Assembly: GCA_023101885.1 (NCBI GenBank) | Contig: JALPQD010000101.1 | Span: 4,466,600-4,530,599, forward strand | Source: Typhlomys cinereus | Taxonomy: Eukaryota; Chordata; Mammalia; Rodentia; Platacanthomyidae | Length of the DNA stretch: 64,000 nt | Reading direction: 5' to 3' | In this document: positions 11,206-23,038 of the stretch, piece after piece | Position numbering within the stretch: position 1 is the stretch's first letter | How the letters are laid out: each line of letters starts with the position of its first letter | Made by a program: the position numbers and the translations under genes | Notes under the pieces: model-generated | Seen by the model: only the letters and a program-made list of their open reading frames with translations | What the model was told of the DNA's origin: nothing | The model's database searches: none

Positions 11206-11689
11206 CTCCTTGTGCCCACAAGATACAATAGGAATCCCACTCTTGGGACATTATTGAAGAACTCACAGTGTTTCTTCACATCTCACAATCATCCTGCCTT
11301 GCCCAAAGAGGTGAAAAATGACACTGTGTCAGTTTATTGAAGATCCAATGTGATTTCACTACAGTTTTCCCACTGTATTAGAGGAATTATAACTACTTGT
11401 ATCCATCCATTCTCTTGGGTCCCACCAGGTGCCAGGGAGGCCACATTCCCATCATTTGTCTCAAAGAAACACAGGACCTCTCTGCGCCATGCCGCAGGGA
11501 AACAGCCACTGTATATCAATGTATGAAATATACTGTATGTGGCTGTCTCTGTGTCTCACCCTTCCCATTTCTACTTGATAATGAACATTTTCTTGCCTTG
11601 ACTTGGAGATGTTGGAAATGGAAAAGGTTTCTATTCCTCTTGACTTTTCTTTTTATTATGAGATGAAGAGAGAGATGAAGAGAGAGAGA
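11206..11689. other. Unassigned sequence
   Basis: Nothing was recognised in this interval on either strand. A short GA run at 11660-11692 borders the B3-like SINE. Confidence 0.35.
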
Positions 11690-11822
11690 GATTGGGATTG
11701 GGAGTGACTTGCATGCCATCACACAAGTGGAGGTCAGTATGTGCCTTCCAGAGATCAAACGCAGACCTCCAGGCTTGTGAGACAAACACCTTTACCAGCT
11801 GAGCCAGCTCGCTGGCCCCTTC
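11690..11822 (-). mobile_element. B3-like SINE, inverted
   Basis: The minus strand starts ggggccagcgagctggctca and has a B box in 'gcgtttgatctctgg', followed by the B3-like 'actgacctccacttgtgtga' region. It differs from the IDL-Geo-like SINE in its right half. Confidence 0.7.
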
Positions 11823-12132
11823 TTGTTTTCAATGAAGCTGAACTTATTGAAGAGGTTACAGTAGATGCTCAGAAAGAAAGGGAGGAAGCAGAATGCCTTT
11901 GGTCTCAGCAAAACTGAAGCAGCTCATGTGGGGTTTCTTCCCCCACAGAAGGAAGAGGTGTGGGACTACCCCAGCGTCCTGGGTCTGGGTCCTCAGGTGA
12001 CCATGCTCAGAGGGGACACATGGGTGGGAAAGAGATGCTCCTCGGACTAGAGGACACTTAAAGGCTTGCGCCACCTCAGGCCTGGGGACTACGACTATTC
12101 ACACAGCCGTGCAAACCATGCATCAGACATGG
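11823..12132. other. Unassigned sequence
   Basis: No repeat or exon was recognised. Confidence 0.35.
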
Positions 12133-12553
12133 TGTTATGGTTAGGCACAGGTGTCAACTTGACAGTTGAGGATTTGAGCTCTGGGCACATTTGTAGAGAA
12201 TTAGTGGTTCAGTTAGGCCCAGAGCAAACCTGAGATTGTCTAGCTGATGGGGAAGGACCAACCCATGATGTGTGGGACTAGGCCCTGGAATAAAATATAG
12301 AGAGTCGGTTGAGGAAGTTGGCATCCTTGTGTATAGTGGCCAACATGCTGGGCCAGCAAATAAGGATCGTCCCTCTCTCAGCCATTATGTAGAGGTGGTG
12401 TGGCCAGTTCCCTCAGCCCTGGTGTTGGTGTGAGCTCTCCCGTCAAGCTAGACTGAGAACTGTAACCGGACAATCACAAAAGAAAATAAACCCCTTGTTC
12501 CCTTAAGCGGTTTGATGGTGATTTATCAGCAACCATGCAGGCAAACTGCTACA
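12133..12553 (+). mobile_element. ERVL-type solo LTR (family 1)
   Basis: TGTTATGGTTAGG at the start, ACTGCTACA at the end, 421 bp. 'ggtgtcaacttgacag' lies near the start, a TATA-like 'aataaaatatag' near 12290, and polyadenylation signal AATAAA near 12487, about 65 bp before the end. The flanks (catgg and tgggg) are a poor target duplication in this copy. Confidence 0.8.
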
Positions 12554-14118
12554 TGGGGAAAGAAATAACTAAAATCCAGCTTGATCTCAGCTACACAACG
12601 ATGTCGGTGTCCTGTTCCCAAGTCCAAGGATGCACCAACACACAGCATGGGTTGGCGGGAGCCTAGCAGGTACTTACCCAAGCCCAAATTGTGTTAGAGC
12701 ACCTTCGATAAGTGTATTTCCTGCCACTGGAGTTGCATGAGTGGGACGGGGGCTTGTGAGACAAGAAATTAAAAGAGGAAAAGGAAAGGGAATCTATCCT
12801 ACACCAGTAGCTTGAAAGCTAGAGCTTGGTATTTAAAGAGAACTGATTAAAGAGCGGAGTGCAGTATTTCTAGAATACAGTATGCAAAAGCACAGTCGGC
12901 CTTTCTCACATCCAAGGCACAGAATGGTGACAGCTGTCGTGGCCTTCCTAGGTCTCAGAAGCAGGACCCCACAGAACCACCCTGGAGGGCCAGAGCAGGG
13001 GCATCTGTTTTCCCTCCTAAGAAGTGAGGAAGGGAGACAAATCAGATGCGGGTCCCACTGGGCACATTCGAGGCCACGAGCTCTGTCACTGCACTCCGGC
13101 AGCTGGATTCGGGCGGATGGACCAGGCTCTCTCATTGTCTGTAGTTCACCCAGGGATCCCGTAACCAGTCACATCCTGTTTTAACAGCAGCAGGCCCTCT
13201 GGTCTTTGACCCATGCAGATCTCAATTAGCTGAAATTACTCAGCTGTGCCCAGGCTCTGTCTTCCTTCAAACAGCTAATTGTGTGAAAGCTACATTCCTT
13301 CAAGCTACAGCCCCCACTTCCACAATCAGACCCCCATCTCCAGCTCTCGCTGAGCACTCTCTCTCTCTCTCTCTCTCTCATTCTCTTACTTCTTTTAATG
13401 ACTGTGTCAATCATTAAGGAAATTCCGTGCAGCATTACTCCTCTTGGTGATCCTTCAGTCGTTAGGCCAGCAAGTAAGCAAATGCCTTCATTTATAACAG
13501 CTTCCAGCCCCCAAGTCCAGCCAGGTGCTGCAGCATCCCATCAGCCTTTGCTGTCCACCCTGTTGAGGAAACATAGTCAGAAAAAATACTCAAGAAACAT
13601 AAAGGGATGTTAATCTGGTACCAATATTCAAGAAATGTAGAGGGATGTTAATCCAGTACCAAAGAAGCAGTAAGTGAACTTGCAGGTCAATTACCGCACA
13701 TCCCCTTCCTGGCTCTGGGTCTGCTCCCCAGCCTCTGTGGAAGATGTAATTGGAGAGTCACATAACCTCAGCCTGCACTCTGGTTTCAAACGGTGACACC
13801 TTTTCAAAATAGGCATTGTGTTTTGCTGGTGTGATTATAGGTCCCATTTCAATTGTGGCTATTTTGAGTTTTGACATGCGGCAAAGCAGGATGTGAAACC
13901 AAGCTGAGAGCTCATCACTGTAATTCACTTGTCCTAATAAGACGTCATCCTGCGGGCTGTGCGCGGTGACCCCATGGATAACACCAAGGCAGTGTCAACA
14001 GGATCCATGTCCCCAGGGAGCAACTAGTCCAACTCCACTGATTATGCATCCAGAAAGAATCCACCCTGGATTGATCCAGACCAGATAACAGCCAGATTCT
14101 CCAGCCTTTGAGAGAAAA

Positions 14119-14121
<3 letters not shown>
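12554..14121. other. Long unique interval, possible conserved noncoding DNA
   Basis: About 1.5 kb with almost no recognisable repeat apart from a (CT)n run at 13357-13382. 13760-13950 has non-repetitive, GC-balanced sequence that could be a conserved noncoding element. Complementary 100-codon frames at 12833-13184 lack domains and splice context. No exon is supported. Confidence 0.4.

Positions 14122-14167
<46 letters not shown>
14122..14167. repeat. (CA)n microsatellite
   Basis: A pure CA run followed by a short TA-rich tract. Confidence 0.95.
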
Positions 14168-14169
<2 letters not shown>

Positions 14170-14379
14170 TATATATATTTAATATGTATATATTAAAAAA
14201 CCTCATTTTCACAATGAAATAGAAAACACATATGAAGACAAACTCATTTTCTCCTTTATTTCTTAAACAACTTCTGCTTCTCATAAAACATCAGACCTAT
14301 GAAATCCCCACGGAATGAGCATAGTAGAATTACACTAGGCAAATGAAAATAAGCAAATGTTGAGTCTGCAAATTCTCAT

Positions 14380-14535
14380 TAGGTCTCCTCTCTCTCTGTG
14401 TCTCTCTCTCTCTGTGTCCATCTGTCTCTCTCTCTTTTCCCCCTGTCTCTTTCTTGCCTCTCTCTCTCTGTTTCTACTCTCCCTTCCTTTTCTTCATTCT
14501 ATCTCTTCCTCTCCTTTCTCTTCCCTCTCTTTTTA
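14380..14535. repeat. (CT)n-rich low-complexity tract
   Basis: Irregular ctct/tctg runs on the plus strand. Confidence 0.9.
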
Positions 14536-14606
14536 AACAGGTAGTCCATCCCAGTTTGGGATGCAGGAATTTAAGCTATGGTGTCCTGTCCAGTCAATCA
14601 TTGAAT

Positions 14607-14725
14607 CAGTTCCTTTTCTCATGGCTATGACTAGATACCTGACAGCAAGCGAAAAGAAGGAGTGTGCTTTAGTTTACAGTCTTCGAGTACAGTCTACCCT
14701 GGAGAGTAACTAATGGGGGTGGGAG
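14607..14725 (-). mobile_element. Fragment of an ERVL-type LTR (family 3)
   Basis: 'tcatggctatgactagatac' and 'gtttacagtcttcgag' resemble the beginning, on the plus strand, of the inverted LTR copies at 23393 and 32610 ('ctatgacaaaatacctaaca'). Truncated. Confidence 0.45.
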
Positions 14726-14860
14726 GGTGGGGGAGGACACATGTGGGAGATATGGGGGGAGATGGAGGGAGTTATGGGGAAGCCCTGGTGGCAGGGACCA
14801 CATAGTGGCAGGAGTGTGCAGCTCAGAGTCCTCTTTGCACTTCTTGGTGGAACAGGAAGC

Positions 14861-15597
<737 letters not shown>

Positions 15598-15757
15598 AAA
15601 AAACATAAGTACAAATGAACAAAAATAAAAGTTAAGCTGAAAAGGACACTTCAGTATAAAAAAAAAACAAAAAAAAAAAACAAAAAAAAAAAACCTCTAA
15701 ATTTAGGAAACAGAAAGGAGAAACCAGGAGGAAGGTAACTGCATTAAGAGGCCAGTG

Positions 15758-15995
15758 AAGAACTGGAGAAATGGTTCAGGGGTGAAGCTTCTGCCTTGCA
15801 AGCAGAAGGACCTGGGTTCAGGTGGAAATGTCAGAAGCCTGCACTTCTGGTCCTGGAAGGTGGAGCCAGGGAAACCTCAGAGCAGTGCAAAAAGAGGTAG
15901 AACAATCCAGAATGGTTCCTGATGTCCCCCTTGGACCTCCACAGGCACACACAGTGCCCTCTAATACAAACACACATATGCATGTACAAATTTAA
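15758..15995 (+). mobile_element. IDL-Geo-like SINE with internal deletion
   Basis: Left half with B box 'gggttcaggt', right half 'aaggtggagccagggaaacc' and 'ggacctccacaggcac', short CA tail. The segment between the B box and 'gtggaaatgtcag' is shortened. Confidence 0.82.
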
Positions 15996-16448
15996 AAAAA
16001 AAGAAAGAAAAAAAGGAAAGAGAGAAACCAATGTAAACTTCCATCTATTGCTTTCAGAGGTAGATGGTAACTTGAAAAAGCCTGGTCCATCTCCCAGATC
16101 CACAGAAAGGATCAAGAACATTGGGGGCCAGGTAAGGCTGGGAGAGGGTCAATTAGACATTCTAAGCTGTCACACTCAGTGATTAGACCCAAGGTCCCCA
16201 CTTGCCGCCCACACAACCCAGCAAAAGATACACACTCCAAACACTGAGGAGGTTCGGGCTCCATTATCAGAGAAACACACCCTTAAAAATCCCTAAAACA
16301 GAGTTTCTCAGCATCACAGAGGGTGAGGATGAGTTTAAGTCTCAACGGTTCAGTTTACAGCGTCATCATAATATCCTATTCCCAGAAGACAAAGAGCCAA
16401 GGCTTTCACTATCCACAGGAATCAAGAATTCCTTTTTAAATTATTAAT
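15996..16448. other. Unassigned sequence
   Basis: No repeat or exon was recognised. Confidence 0.35.
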
Positions 16449-16490
16449 GTTTTGTTTGTTTGTTTGATTGTTTGTTTGTTTGTTTGTTTA
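16449..16490. repeat. (TTTG)n simple repeat
   Basis: About ten tttg units, one with a G-to-A change (gattg). Confidence 0.92.
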
Positions 16491-16496
16491 CTAAGG

Positions 16497-16590
16497 GACA
16501 GAATATATATACCATAACTCACAAGTGGAACTCTGAGCAAAACGTCAAGATGTGCGTTCTCTCCTTCTACCATATGGGCTTGGTAAGGAA
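16497..16590 (-). mobile_element. B3-like SINE fragment, inverted
   Basis: 'tgtgcgttctctccttctac' and 'catatgggcttgg' match the inverted B3-like copies at 32335 and 50170. The TTTG run may be its 3' tail. Confidence 0.5.
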
Positions 16591-16624
16591 AGCACATTGA
16601 TCAGAAGTTAACAAGTTGGCAATC

Positions 16625-16693
16625 AGTTGTGATAATACCCATCTGGGACCACAGCACTTGGGAGGGAGACCAGGATCAGAAGTTCAAAGTCAT
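16625..16693 (+). mobile_element. B1-like SINE, left part (split by an LTR)
   Basis: 'ccacagcacttgggagggag' and 'cagaagttcaaagtcat' correspond to the B1 internal sequence (cccagcacttgggaggcaga, gagttcaaggtcatcctcag). The element resumes at 17102 after the LTR. Confidence 0.8.
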
Positions 16694-17096
16694 TGTCATA
16701 GTTAGGCAGAGGTGTCAACTTGACAGGTGAGGGTTTGAGCTGTGGGCACATTTGTGGAGAATTAGTGGTTGGGTTAAGCCCAGAGCAAACCTGCAGGAGA
16801 CTGTCTGGCCGATGGGAAAGGCTCAGGTGAGTGGGACTAGGCCCTGGAATAAAATACAGAGAGCTGGTTGAGAGAGTTGGCATCATTGTGTACACTTGGC
16901 CAGACATGCTGATCGTCCCTCTCTCAACCATTACATAGAGATGGTGTGGCCAGTTCCTTTGGCCTGGCATTGATGCATGTGCTCCTGTCAAGGTGGACTA
17001 CAGACTGTAACCCGACTATCATAAGAAAGCAGACTCTTTGTTCCCTTAAGCCATCTAATGGTCATTTATCAGCAACCATGATAGCAGACTGCAACA
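16694..17096 (+). mobile_element. ERVL-type solo LTR (family 1) inside a B1
   Basis: Starts TGTCATAGTTAGG and ends CTGCAACA, 403 bp. The target duplication GTCAT is exact at 16689-16693 and 17097-17101. The host B1 consensus has this pentamer once, so the duplication length is independently fixed at 5 bp, as in ERVL/MaLR retroviruses. A TATA-like 'aataaaatacag' lies near 16848; the polyadenylation signal has decayed. Confidence 0.93.
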
Positions 17097-17155
17097 GTCA
17101 TCCTCCTCATCTATATGGTGAGTTCGAGGTCAGGTGGGCCACCTGAGATTCTAAT
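17097..17155 (+). mobile_element. B1-like SINE, right part
   Basis: 'gtcatcctcctcatctatat' and 'ggtgagttcgaggtcagg' continue the B1 interrupted at 16693. Confidence 0.8.
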
Positions 17156-17174
17156 ATTCAATAAGCTGAGGGAG

Positions 17175-17290
17175 TGTAGCAGTAGGCATTTATGAATCCC
17201 TCCCTCACAGGGCTAAGGCAGGCAGAAAAGGAGATTGACAGTTTAAGACCAGCCTGGGCAGCCTAGGGAAAGATCATCCTGTAACCATTA
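17175..17290 (+). mobile_element. B1-like SINE, second copy
   Basis: 'ggctaaggcaggcagaaa' and 'gtttaagaccagcctgggca' match the 7SL-derived B1 body. Diverged and short. Confidence 0.7.
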
Positions 17291-17759
17291 GACCAAGAGC
17301 AGGTGCTGTGCCCATGTCTGTGCAGTGAGACCAGATGTCCCTGACAGTCTCTGTCCCTGGGCTCCTCTGACCACCTCCCATGGAGTGAGTCTCCACTCTT
17401 CCCAGAAGTAATTCCTTCCATACCTAAAGGATTCTCCATCACAGTGTGGTCTAACCTTCACAGCCCGGAAGTGCCTAAGAAGTCCTGGAAGCATCCCCAT
17501 TCTGCCAGGTCTGCCAGGGAGCAGAGCATCTGGAAATTACTCCAGTTCACACTTTAAAAAAAAAAAAAAAAAAAAAGCTTTAAAAGTGGGCAAGGGCCGG
17601 TGTGACCAAGAAGAGAAGGGCAGAGAGGCCACATGCGCAAAACCTGGGGCTCTGAAAAGTCCTTCGCCTCTTCCCCTTTCTGCAGGAAGAAGATCCAGCC
17701 ATCATCTCCATCAAAGAATTTGGGGATGCTACCTACAAGACACAGGTAATGTAGCTCGC
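17291..17759. other. Unassigned sequence with an A homopolymer
   Basis: A poly(A) run sits at 17555-17576. It has no recognisable retroposed body upstream, so its origin is unclear. No exon was recognised. Confidence 0.35.
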
Positions 17760-17940
17760 TGTGTTTTCAAAGCATTCTTCCATTCCATCCATTCTGCGAC
17801 AACACTCTGAGATGTAATTGGGACAGATGAGAAACTGATTCATGTGACTTGCTTCAGGCCATGTGGCCAGGAGAAAGCAGAGGAACAGCAAAAACAAGCA
17901 GCCTCAACTCTCTCATCCTGACCCCTCCAGGACCCCTGAT
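17760..17940 (+). mobile_element. Possible MIR
   Basis: 'gggacagatgagaaactgat' and 'gacttgcttcaggccatgtg' follow the MIR core order (cagatgaggaaactgagg, cttgcccaaggtcac). Confidence 0.5.
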
Positions 17941-18284
17941 GGCCTCCTCCGTCTGCTGAGCCTGTGGTGGTAACTCAGCTCTGGACCCTGCTCCACTGTG
18001 TAGCAGACTGAGAGAGGCCTGCTGCCTTCACAGCTTTCCCTGGCTGTCCAGAGGGCACCCAGCCACTTGCCCATGAGCCACATTTGAGGCTAAAAGATCT
18101 CTGTCCAGCTAGAGTAGCTTAAGCTTGAAGTCCACTAGTCATATTGAAGTGGGCTGTGTCATATGGAGCACGTTATCCTAGAAGGTCTGAACCAAGCACT
18201 CGAAGGTTAAAAAGGACTCTGAATGATGTTGTAGTCGATTGATCCAAATTGGATTATGAAGAAGGAAGCTTGGCTATTAAAAAT

Positions 18285-18301
18285 TACACACACACATACA
18301 C

Positions 18302-18350
<49 letters not shown>

Positions 18351-18373
18351 CACACACACGCACACACACACAC
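18285..18373. repeat. (CA)n microsatellite, interrupted
   Basis: CA run with scattered G and T interruptions; frames of repeated HT or CV residues on the two strands are artefacts. Confidence 0.95.
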
Positions 18374-19881
18374 CATGCTTGGGATTCATGAGGGGAGTAG
18401 GAACTCTAATGACTGATCCTCAGATGGGCTTGATAGGAGCTGATCCAGGGCGGAGCTATCTGAGCTCTTGTGCTGACAATTTCTGTGGTTTTGATAAAGT
18501 CCCTCGGGAGAATGACTGAAAACGCTTTGGCATCGTGACAGGACTAATATCAGTAAGATAATCAGAATATTTTGCCTTCCTTTCCTGCATTCTTAATTTT
18601 GAGACTTACAGCCTTTGGGCTTGGCTGGTTTCTAGCAATGTAATTATTTTTAAAAAACCCATACAAAAATATTGGCTCAGCATGTCATGTTTTCCAGTGA
18701 GTTGTGTTAACCTGTCACCTTACAGTTTTGGATCCCATGGAAGGTCTTTGCTATGGGCAAGGACAGTTTTATTCTATTTTGTCAGCGATCTAGAATAAAT
18801 TCATTTGCCCTAGGGAATCCTTCTGGACTACCTTTTGGTGGGTTATCTTGTTTGTTTTGCTGTAATCAAAGGATAACAGGGCAGAAAAATGGGAGATATT
18901 ATTATAAAGTTGATAGAAATTGAAAACAATAGAAAAGGGAAGGGAGAGAGAAAAGAAACCTCACAAAGTAAATGAGAAACAATGGTGGTTTATCTCACAA
19001 AGAGATGAGAGATGGAAATCCCAGAAAAGAAAGAATTTAAACAAAGCAAGGGGAGAGGGAAGTAATAAGTAACTTGGAAGAGAAAAGACTCAAATCTTTC
19101 AGTTCAGATGAATCATTCCAGGAGGATCGACACTGCCAGGAACTCAGTCCAGCAAAAGGCACCGTGAGATGATGAAGGGAAAGGGTGGTCCCAGAAGCCA
19201 GATATCTCTGAGAAGCCTCCAGAAGCTCTTCCCTAGATAGCGAGGCATACATCCATCAAACATGACAATGATTCCAGCTGGCCTCGCCCTCCTCAGGGTC
19301 ATCTTGCACATTCTCATTCCGGAATTATCTCTCCATTAAGTATGTCTCCTGCACACCAAGCAGACTCTCTGGATGGCCACAATCTAATATAAACAACGGT
19401 GAGGGAGGCAGCCATGATAGCCACGGTTCCATACACCCAAAGCTCTCAAGGCCCAAGATGTGCGCTATCTGCAGTAGCAGAATTAAGAGTCAGGCCTGGC
19501 CCGGTGAATCCCTCCCTGGACACAAGGGATGTTTCCAAGTAAATGTTGTCTGTCTTTGACACTCCTCCTCCAGACTGCAGCTCGTTAGAGTGGCTAAGCC
19601 ATCCCTTGAGCACAGAATAACAGATCATTAGGCCTATCAGAGGTGCTGTTCGCTGGCTCACTGGGCCACCATGGGGTCAGAGAAATACGCTTCCAGGAGC
19701 TGCAAGACCCAGAGCTGGTCACTGGCATGCTTGGGTCAGGCAGACAGGATAAAAGATGTTCTGTGCATAACAGAGGGGTTCTGAGGGCTCAAGGGGATGC
19801 CTACTCTCATTCCTGCTTGGAGAAAGGCAAGGAACAGGACTTCACTTCCCTGAAGAGGAAGAGGGAAGGGGCTCTGGGGAA
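18374..19881. other. Long unique interval
   Basis: About 1.5 kb with no recognised repeat, exon or RNA gene. It is one of the longest repeat-free intervals and a place to look for conserved noncoding DNA. Confidence 0.4.
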
Positions 19882-20152
19882 AGTGTGGGTGTGTACGTGT
19901 ATATGTGTGCATACAAGGGCACTTAAGTATGTGTATCTGTAGAGGCCCAAGGTGACATCAGGAATCATTCTGGATGGCTCTGTCTCCTTATGGCTTTGTT
20001 CTGACGTTTCCCAGGTTCCACCTTCTAGATCTGGAATTGCAGGCCTCTGACATTTCCATCCTGCATTGTTCCATGGTACCTGGGGAATCTGAATCAGGTC
20101 CATTGCTTGCAGGGCAAAGGCTTTAACTCCTAAGCCATGTGCCCAGCCCTGG
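19882..20152 (-). mobile_element. IDL-Geo-like SINE, inverted
   Basis: TG-rich tail, 'gtagaggcccaaggtgaca', 'gtttcccaggttccacct', and the inverted left half ending 'gccatgtgcccagccctggg'. It contributes part of a 182-codon minus-strand frame at 19807-20355, which is therefore spurious. Confidence 0.82.
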
Positions 20153-20812
20153 GATACGGACGTTAAATCTTCAGCGTAGAAGAAGATGACATCTCCTGTC
20201 ATCGGCAGATACGAGCTCTGTACGGCCGGCATCACGCTATGCCACCCAGCCACGCAGGAAGGAAAGTGCCGAACCCCTCTTCTCATCCTCAAGGCTCCTT
20301 CTCCTTGCCCAGGTGGGCCAGCTCCTGTCCAGGACGTTTCTGCCCCTTTCTCCATGCGCCGGCCTCACTTCAGTTCATGACCTCTGCCGAGACCCACACC
20401 CACTGCTCTGCAGTCTCCTCCCCATTACCCATCAGGCCTCACTTGCTCAGTGTGCTGCCAACTTCTGAGGCAGAGTTCCTTCCCTGCTCAGATCACCTTC
20501 AGTCACTAAAACTTAAGCACTTTCTGTCAGTGATCCAACCCCATCGGCCCTCTCACCATGTCATACCACTGTCCTCATCCACGGTCTGACTGACCATTTT
20601 CCCCAGTTCCCTGCCCACTCCCAAAAACCTGTGGCCTCTACCCAACTTTGCCGTGTGTCCGGGATGGTATCCACATATTACGTGGTACCAATGAGCACTT
20701 GAAATATGATGAATTCAAAGTGAGAGGTGCTGAAAAGGGAGAATGTCACACACAGACCTCAGAGACTTATTAAGAGAGAACACAAAAATGTCTCATTTAA
20801 ATGTTTACATTC
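20153..20812. other. Unassigned, C-rich sequence
   Basis: 20220-20640 is C-rich with frames up to 116 codons; no domain, repeat family or splice context was recognised. Confidence 0.35.
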
Positions 20813-21028
20813 GGGCCTGGGGCAATGGCTCAGGGGTTAAAGCCTTTGATTCCCAAATGAAGGACCTGAGTTCATACCCTGGGTGGATATGGCAGTGGTC
20901 TATAATTCTGGCTCAGGAAGGCAGAGTTTGCAAAACCCAAAAGCAAAGCACTAAGGAGGTAGAATAATCCCAGTGTCATCCTTGGGCCTCCCTAGGCACA
21001 CATATGCAAGTGCCCTTGTGCCCTTTTG

Positions 21029-21086
<58 letters not shown>
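20813..21086 (+). mobile_element. IDL-Geo-like SINE, tail split by an LTR
   Basis: Left half 'gggcctggggcaatggct', right half 'ggaaggcagagtttgcaaaa' and 'gggcctccctaggcac', and a long CA tail. The tail resumes at 21530 after the LTR. Confidence 0.85.
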
Positions 21087-21088
<2 letters not shown>

Positions 21089-21529
21089 TCTTAGCTAGAT
21101 GCAGATGTCAACTTGACATTTGAGAGTTTGAGCTCTGGGCACATTTATAGAGAATTAGTAGTTGAGTTAAGCCCAGAGCAAACTTGCAGGAGGAGACTGT
21201 GTAGTGGATGGGGAAGGGGAAGGTTCAGCCCAGGGTACATGGGACTAGACCCTGGACAGATGAATAAAATGCAGAGAGTTGGTTGAAGAAGTGGACATCC
21301 TTGTGTATACTTAGCCAGACATGATGGTCTGGCAAATAAGGATTTTCCTTCTCTCAGCCATTACATGGAGATGGTGTGGTCAGTTCCCTTGGCTCTTGGT
21401 ATTACAGTGTTCTCTCTGCCAAGGTGGACTAAGAACTGTAACAGGACTATCATAAGAGAATAAAGCTCCTTGCTCCCTTAAACTATTCTGTCATGATTTT
21501 ATCAGCAACCATGCAGGCTAACTGCAACA
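21087..21529 (+). mobile_element. ERVL-type solo LTR (family 1) inside a CA tail
   Basis: Starts agTCTTAGCTAG (first base mutated from TG), carries 'gatgtcaacttgacatttg' and AATAAA near 21459, and ends CTGCAACA. Flanks acacg and cacac lie within the CA tract, so the duplication is not diagnostic, but the split microsatellite marks the insertion. Confidence 0.82.
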
Positions 21530-21687
21530 CACACACACGCACATACACACACACGCACATACACACACACGCACATACACACATGCACATACACACATGC
21601 ACATACACACATGCACATACACACACGCGCACATACACACACACGCAGGCACACACGCGCACATACACACACACACAGGCACACACC
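21530..21687. repeat. Compound CA/CATA microsatellite
   Basis: Repeated cacacacgcacata units, continuing the tail of the SINE at 20813. Long frames of HTHT or CVCV type are artefacts. Confidence 0.93.
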
Positions 21688-21984
21688 AAAAAAATTTGTA
21701 TTGGTTACATGCTAAATTGAGATGTGGTGAGCTTTTGAAGCTACATAACAAAAAGTATGTAAAGGTCTCATTGATTTTTAATAAGTTGGTTGTATTGGTC
21801 TGAATAAAGCATCTTACTAGAGTCAATTTTACCTACATCTTCCTAGTTTTTCATTTAGATCTGAACATACTTTTTTTTTATTTTCTGTGTTGTTTCCGCA
21901 TGTAGCTAACATCACATTTCTGCTTAATCAGCTCATTGAATGATTAGCATCCCCATTCCATGTGTCCAGATTAACTTCTTCAGT

Positions 21985-22505
21985 TGTGTTAGTCAGGGTT
22001 CTCTAGAGGAACAGAACCGATAGAATGGATGTATATGCGTAAAAAGAGAACTTACGAAATAAAATCTGAGTAGTCCAACAGTAGCTGCCTATACTGCTCA
22101 GTTCTTGAGCTGAATATCGCAGCAATTCCCAGTCTGGACTGAAGCCCAGCAGTCCCGGTCCATGTCCATTTGATGAAAGCCCTCACTCTCGCTGGAGGGC
22201 TGACAATGCTGGGCTTATACAAGGCCGGGCTCTGATGTCAGCCGAGAACACCAGCAGTAGCAACTGGGAAGAAAGGAGAAAGATGGCAGCAGACCAGTAG
22301 CAGATTCGACATAGCAAGTGGACACAAGGCAAGAGAGGGCAAGTGTCTCCCCCTTGCACTTCCTTTATCCAGTCCACCACTAGAAAGTACCACCTCTTCC
22401 TGGCTGGGCTTGCTCCAGGGCTTTGCCTGAACTATCAGTTCTTCACAGCTGTGCCTCAACTGCAACCTGAAACTTTCAAGTTGACACCTGAATCTAATTG
22501 TCACA
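21985..22505 (-). mobile_element. ERVL-type LTR (MLT2-like), inverted
   Basis: On the plus strand it begins TGTGTTAGTCAGGGTTC and ends 'tcaagttgacacc...gtcaca', the reverse complement of the mammalian ERVL LTR layout (TGTGATGGTTAATTT, gtgtcaacttgac near the start, aaccctgactaa at the end). Flanks tcagt and tcaga are a 4/5 target duplication. No internal retroviral sequence is attached, so it is a solo LTR. Confidence 0.7.
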
Positions 22506-22741
22506 TCAGACTTCAGACAACCTATGTAGTGGGTCAGACAGTCCACAAGCACCACATTTACTAAGAATCTACTAAATACCCTCTCTTCAAAGTAATAAGA
22601 TAAAGGAATTGAAAAGGAAAAGCCCTGGTTTTTAAAGAGCTTCATTTTTAATCATAATAGGACTTTGCATGACCTGCGCAATGTCCAACACATTATTGAC
22701 CCCTCAAAGTCTAGCATGGACTAAAGGCGCTAGGATCCTTG
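22506..22741. other. Unassigned sequence
   Basis: A short AT-rich interval between two mobile elements; nothing recognised. Confidence 0.35.
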
Positions 22742-23038
22742 GAGGCTAGGGATTGACAGCCACAGTAGTGTTCCTATGCTTAAGGGGAACACATGAAAGG
22801 GTTTTGGGAAATGCCACTGGGTCCTTGCACCTCATCCGAGAGGAGGACCCAGAGGAGAGTTTGGCATGCACATTAAAGGATGCTCCGGGGATGGGGGGAA
22901 GGCATTGGGGGATAGGGAGGAAGGGAAGAGGGGAGGAGGAAGCAGGGGGGTGGGGGGATGGAGAGAGGGAGGGGACTGGTGTACCTGTTAAGTTTGTAAG
23001 AGCAGAAATAAATAAAATAAAATAAAATAAAAATAAAA
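22742..23038 (+). mobile_element. G-rich retroposon (family R), full-length copy
   Basis: Begins near 'ccttggaggctagggatt', continues 'cctatgcttaaggggaacac' and 'atgccactgggtccttg', then about 90 bp of G-rich purine sequence, 'gtgtacctgttaagtttgta', and ends with a variable A-rich tail (aaataaaataaaat). It shares start and order with the inverted copy at 28866-29163. The G-rich block resembles L1 3' UTRs. Confidence 0.75.

Noticed and set aside
13357..13382. CT run as a promoter GAGA-type element
   Set aside because: No CpG island, TATA box, transcript start or exon is nearby; simple repeat is sufficient.
19807..20355. Minus-strand frame of 182 codons with mixed composition
   Set aside because: About half of it is the inverted SINE at 19882-20152; the remainder shows no domain, splice site pattern or conservation evidence.
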